A stretch of 64,000 nucleotides of DNA from Blautia caecimuris (GTDB lineage Bacteria > Bacillota > Clostridia > Lachnospirales > Lachnospiraceae): the NCBI RefSeq assembly GCF_024622975.1, contig NZ_JANJZT010000009.1, positions 54,105 through 118,104 of the forward strand, written 5' to 3'. A program made the position numbers and the translations under genes. Within the stretch, counting starts at the first letter, position 1, and every line of letters begins with the position of its first letter. The notes under the pieces were generated by a model. It was not told the DNA's origin, searched no databases, and saw only the letters and a list, made by a program, of their open reading frames with translations. Shown piece after piece: positions 62,838-64,000 of the stretch.

Positions 62838-63773
62838 ATGCCGAAGACGTTCTTTACATACGAGCAACAATTGAATAAATTGCAGAATGAAAAGCAGCTT
62901 ACGATAACAAATCTGGCATATGCTGAAGAAGTTCTTGAAAAGCTAAGCTATTATTCTCTGATCGGTGGATACAAAAATCTTTTTAAGCATCCGGCATCAG
63001 GTAATTATATTTACGGAGTTACATTTGAAGAAATCGTTGCATTCTATTATTTTGATGAAGAACTCCGAACATTGTTTTTGAAATATATCCTCCATGTGGA
63101 GCGTCATATGAAATCCATGATTTCATACTATTTTTGCGAAAAATATGGAGAGAATCAATCAGCATATTTAGACGAACATAATTACAATCTTTCAAAGAAA
63201 AATGCACATGAAGTAAAGCGACTTGTGAATTCGCTTTCAAAATCAATATCTGTTCCAAGCAGCTATGCGTACATAACACATCATGTAAATACATATGGAA
63301 ACGTACCACTTTGGGTAGCAATGAATGCCATTACCTTTGGACAAGTATCTAAAATGTATCAATATGCACCTACAGATATCAGAACGAAAATCAGTAAACG
63401 TTTTGGTGGATTGACAGAAAAACAATTGCATCAGTTGATTACGATTGTAGCCAGATGCCGTAATGTGTGCGCACATGGAGAACGTCTGTATTCATTCAGA
63501 ATCCGTGAAACAATTCCAGATATGCCACTTCACGACAAACTTAAGATTGTCAAGAAAAAAGGACAGTTTGTAAGTGGTAAAAGTGATTTGTTTGCAGCCG
63601 TTATTGCATTGAGATATTTAATAGGGAATGAAGATTTTAAGAAATTTAAAAGGGATTTACTTCGCCTGATAAATGATACATTGAAAAAGTGTCCACACAT
63701 TTCTAAAGAACAGCTGTTAAAAAATATGGGATTTCCAGAGAACTGGGATAAAATACTAAGATATAAAAAGTAA
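62838..63773 (+). CDS. AbiD/AbiF family protein (Abi_2) with HEPN RNase motif
   Basis: A 311-residue protein of the abortive-infection Abi_2 family. The start (TYEQQLNKLQ...GITN-type LTITNLAYAE) and the middle (YYFDEELRTLFLKYILHVERHMKS) are typical. The HEPN nuclease motif R-N-X3-H is intact at Arg208-His213 (RNVCAH). Such proteins cleave RNA and stop growth when a phage infects. GGAG lies 10 bases ahead of the ATG, downstream of the terminator of the small RNA, so translation needs read-through or the RNA acts as attenuator. It is complete. Confidence 0.88.
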   Translation: MPKTFFTYEQQLNKLQNEKQLTITNLAYAEEVLEKLSYYSLIGGYKNLFKHPASGNYIYGVTFEEIVAFYYFDEELRTLFLKYILHVERHMKSMISYYFCEKYGENQSAYLDEHNYNLSKKNAHEVKRLVNSLSKSISVPSSYAYITHHVNTYGNVPLWVAMNAITFGQVSKMYQYAPTDIRTKISKRFGGLTEKQLHQLITIVARCRNVCAHGERLYSFRIRETIPDMPLHDKLKIVKKKGQFVSGKSDLFAAVIALRYLIGNEDFKKFKRDLLRLINDTLKKCPHISKEQLLKNMGFPENWDKILRYKK

Positions 63774-63776
63774 GCT

Positions 63777-63804
63777 TTTACTATTTTCTTGATTATGATA
63801 AAAT
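63777..63804 (+). promoter_or_regulatory. Possible promoter of the RNA after AbiF
   Basis: TTTACT (63777-63782) and TAAAAT (63799-63804) are 16 bases apart, just past the AbiF stop codon and before a second two-hairpin unit. Confidence 0.4.
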
Positions 63805-63810
63805 GAATAG

Positions 63811-63875
63811 CAATTGGGGTATGTGTTTGCGGACACATACTTGGAGGAGTCGGAGAAATCTGGCTCCTCTTTTAA
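63811..63875 (+). ncRNA. Second two-hairpin unit after AbiF, RNA or terminator
   Basis: GTATGTGT (63819-63826) pairs perfectly with ACACATAC (63833-63840) over a six-base loop; then GAGGAG (63844-63849) pairs with CTCCTC (63864-63869), followed by TTTT. Size and order resemble the RNA upstream of AbiF (hairpin, short linker, terminator hairpin). It could be an independent small RNA or only a long AbiF terminator. Confidence 0.45.
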
Positions 63876-63893
63876 TTTTGTTAAAAATGAAAA

Positions 63894-63912
63894 CCAGAGC
63901 TAACAACTCTGG
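63894..63912 (-). terminator. Minus-strand terminator at the window end
   Basis: CCAGAG and CTCTGG pair over a seven-base loop; on the minus strand TTTT follows. It suggests a minus-strand gene beyond the window. Confidence 0.5.
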
Positions 63913-63954
63913 CTTTATGTAAGCGCTTAATTTTTAGGTATGATAGAAAAATCC

Positions 63955-63976
63955 CCGACTACTTTTCAGTAGTCGG
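63955..63976. repeat. Perfect eight-pair hairpin near the window end
   Basis: CCGACTAC (63955-63962) and GTAGTCGG (63969-63976) are perfect complements. On the minus strand it is followed by GGGATTTTT, terminator-like. It adjoins the inverted copy of AATTGTCAAGGTGC at 63978-63991. Confidence 0.6.
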
Positions 63977-64000
63977 AGCACCTTGACAATTCACATATGA

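Larger units (their letters stand above)
56900..64000. mobile_element. Serine-recombinase mobile element, one end only
   Basis: From about 56900 (position approximate) base composition drops sharply and gene content changes from core to accessory. The recombinase reads toward and across this end, as in Tn5397/Tn4451-type elements. Cargo in view: small protein, acetyltransferase, GyrI-like protein, hydrolase, XRE regulator and AbiF. No conjugation gene is seen and the other end is not in the window, so whether it is an integrative-conjugative or only a mobilisable element is open. Confidence 0.75.

Noticed and set aside
62658..62870. 70-residue minus-strand frame across the AbiF-associated RNA
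   Set aside because: It runs antisense through the promoter and both hairpins; no start signal.
1..64000. CRISPR array, rRNA operon or riboswitch
   Set aside because: No regularly spaced repeats, no rRNA sequence and no riboswitch core were seen on either strand.

Overview
The window looks like the chromosome of a gut Lachnospiraceae species, probably near Blautia, Dorea or Mediterraneibacter. The pointers are moderate GC, strong AGGAGG-type ribosome binding sites, the low-GC Gram-positive housekeeping string tig-clpP-clpX-lon-engB-ecfA1-ecfA2-ecfT-truA, CUT1 sugar transporters with YesM/YesN-type two-component systems, and a TndX/TnpX-type serine recombinase. Genus is an inference from gene style, not from a marker gene. 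Most genes lie on the minus strand.

Region by region. 1-3640: a fructose operon on the minus strand (fruK-fruA-HPr-DeoR regulator, the last cut by the window edge) with a good promoter. 3670-6600: a small ribbon-helix-helix protein, an SPFH membrane protein, a structured intergenic repeat and a two-gene ThrE-type exporter. 6611-9439: a Tet(M)-like ribosomal GTPase fused to a YacP/Rae1-like NYN nuclease domain. 9519-14989: an FtsX-type ABC transporter with its histidine kinase and response regulator, then a TetR regulator. 15190-16974: glycogen branching enzyme. 17198-20611: a large unrecognised membrane protein and an ABC-F ATPase.

20769-39178 is a carbohydrate-uptake island. One minus-strand cluster runs DUF4091 glycosidase-like protein, YesM-like kinase, YesN-like regulator, substrate-binding lipoprotein, second substrate-binding protein, two permeases, Gfo/Idh oxidoreductase and an acyltransferase-like protein. 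Next to it is a second set: two permeases on the minus strand and, divergently, a binding protein with its own kinase and regulator. No transporter ATPase is encoded, so both sets probably borrow a shared MsmK-type ATPase. Direct and inverted repeats in front of the binding-protein genes are candidate regulator sites.

39312-56242 is core genome: a CDF metal exporter, an NYN-LOTUS protein, truA, the ECF energizing module, engB, lon, clpX, clpP, trigger factor, a DJ-1 family protein, a CYTH protein, proC, a PsiE-like protein, tRNA-Gly(CCC) and malQ.

From about 56900 to the end the base composition drops and a mobile element begins. It interrupts a substrate-binding-protein gene; its large serine recombinase reads out across the junction. 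The cargo is an acetyltransferase, a GyrI-like protein, an alpha/beta hydrolase with a damaged start codon, an XRE regulator, and an AbiF-type HEPN protein. The AbiF gene is preceded by its own consensus promoter and a compact two-hairpin RNA, and is followed by a second RNA-like unit. This RNA-AbiF module is the most interesting system in the window, followed by the ribosomal GTPase-nuclease fusion. The far end of the element lies beyond the window.
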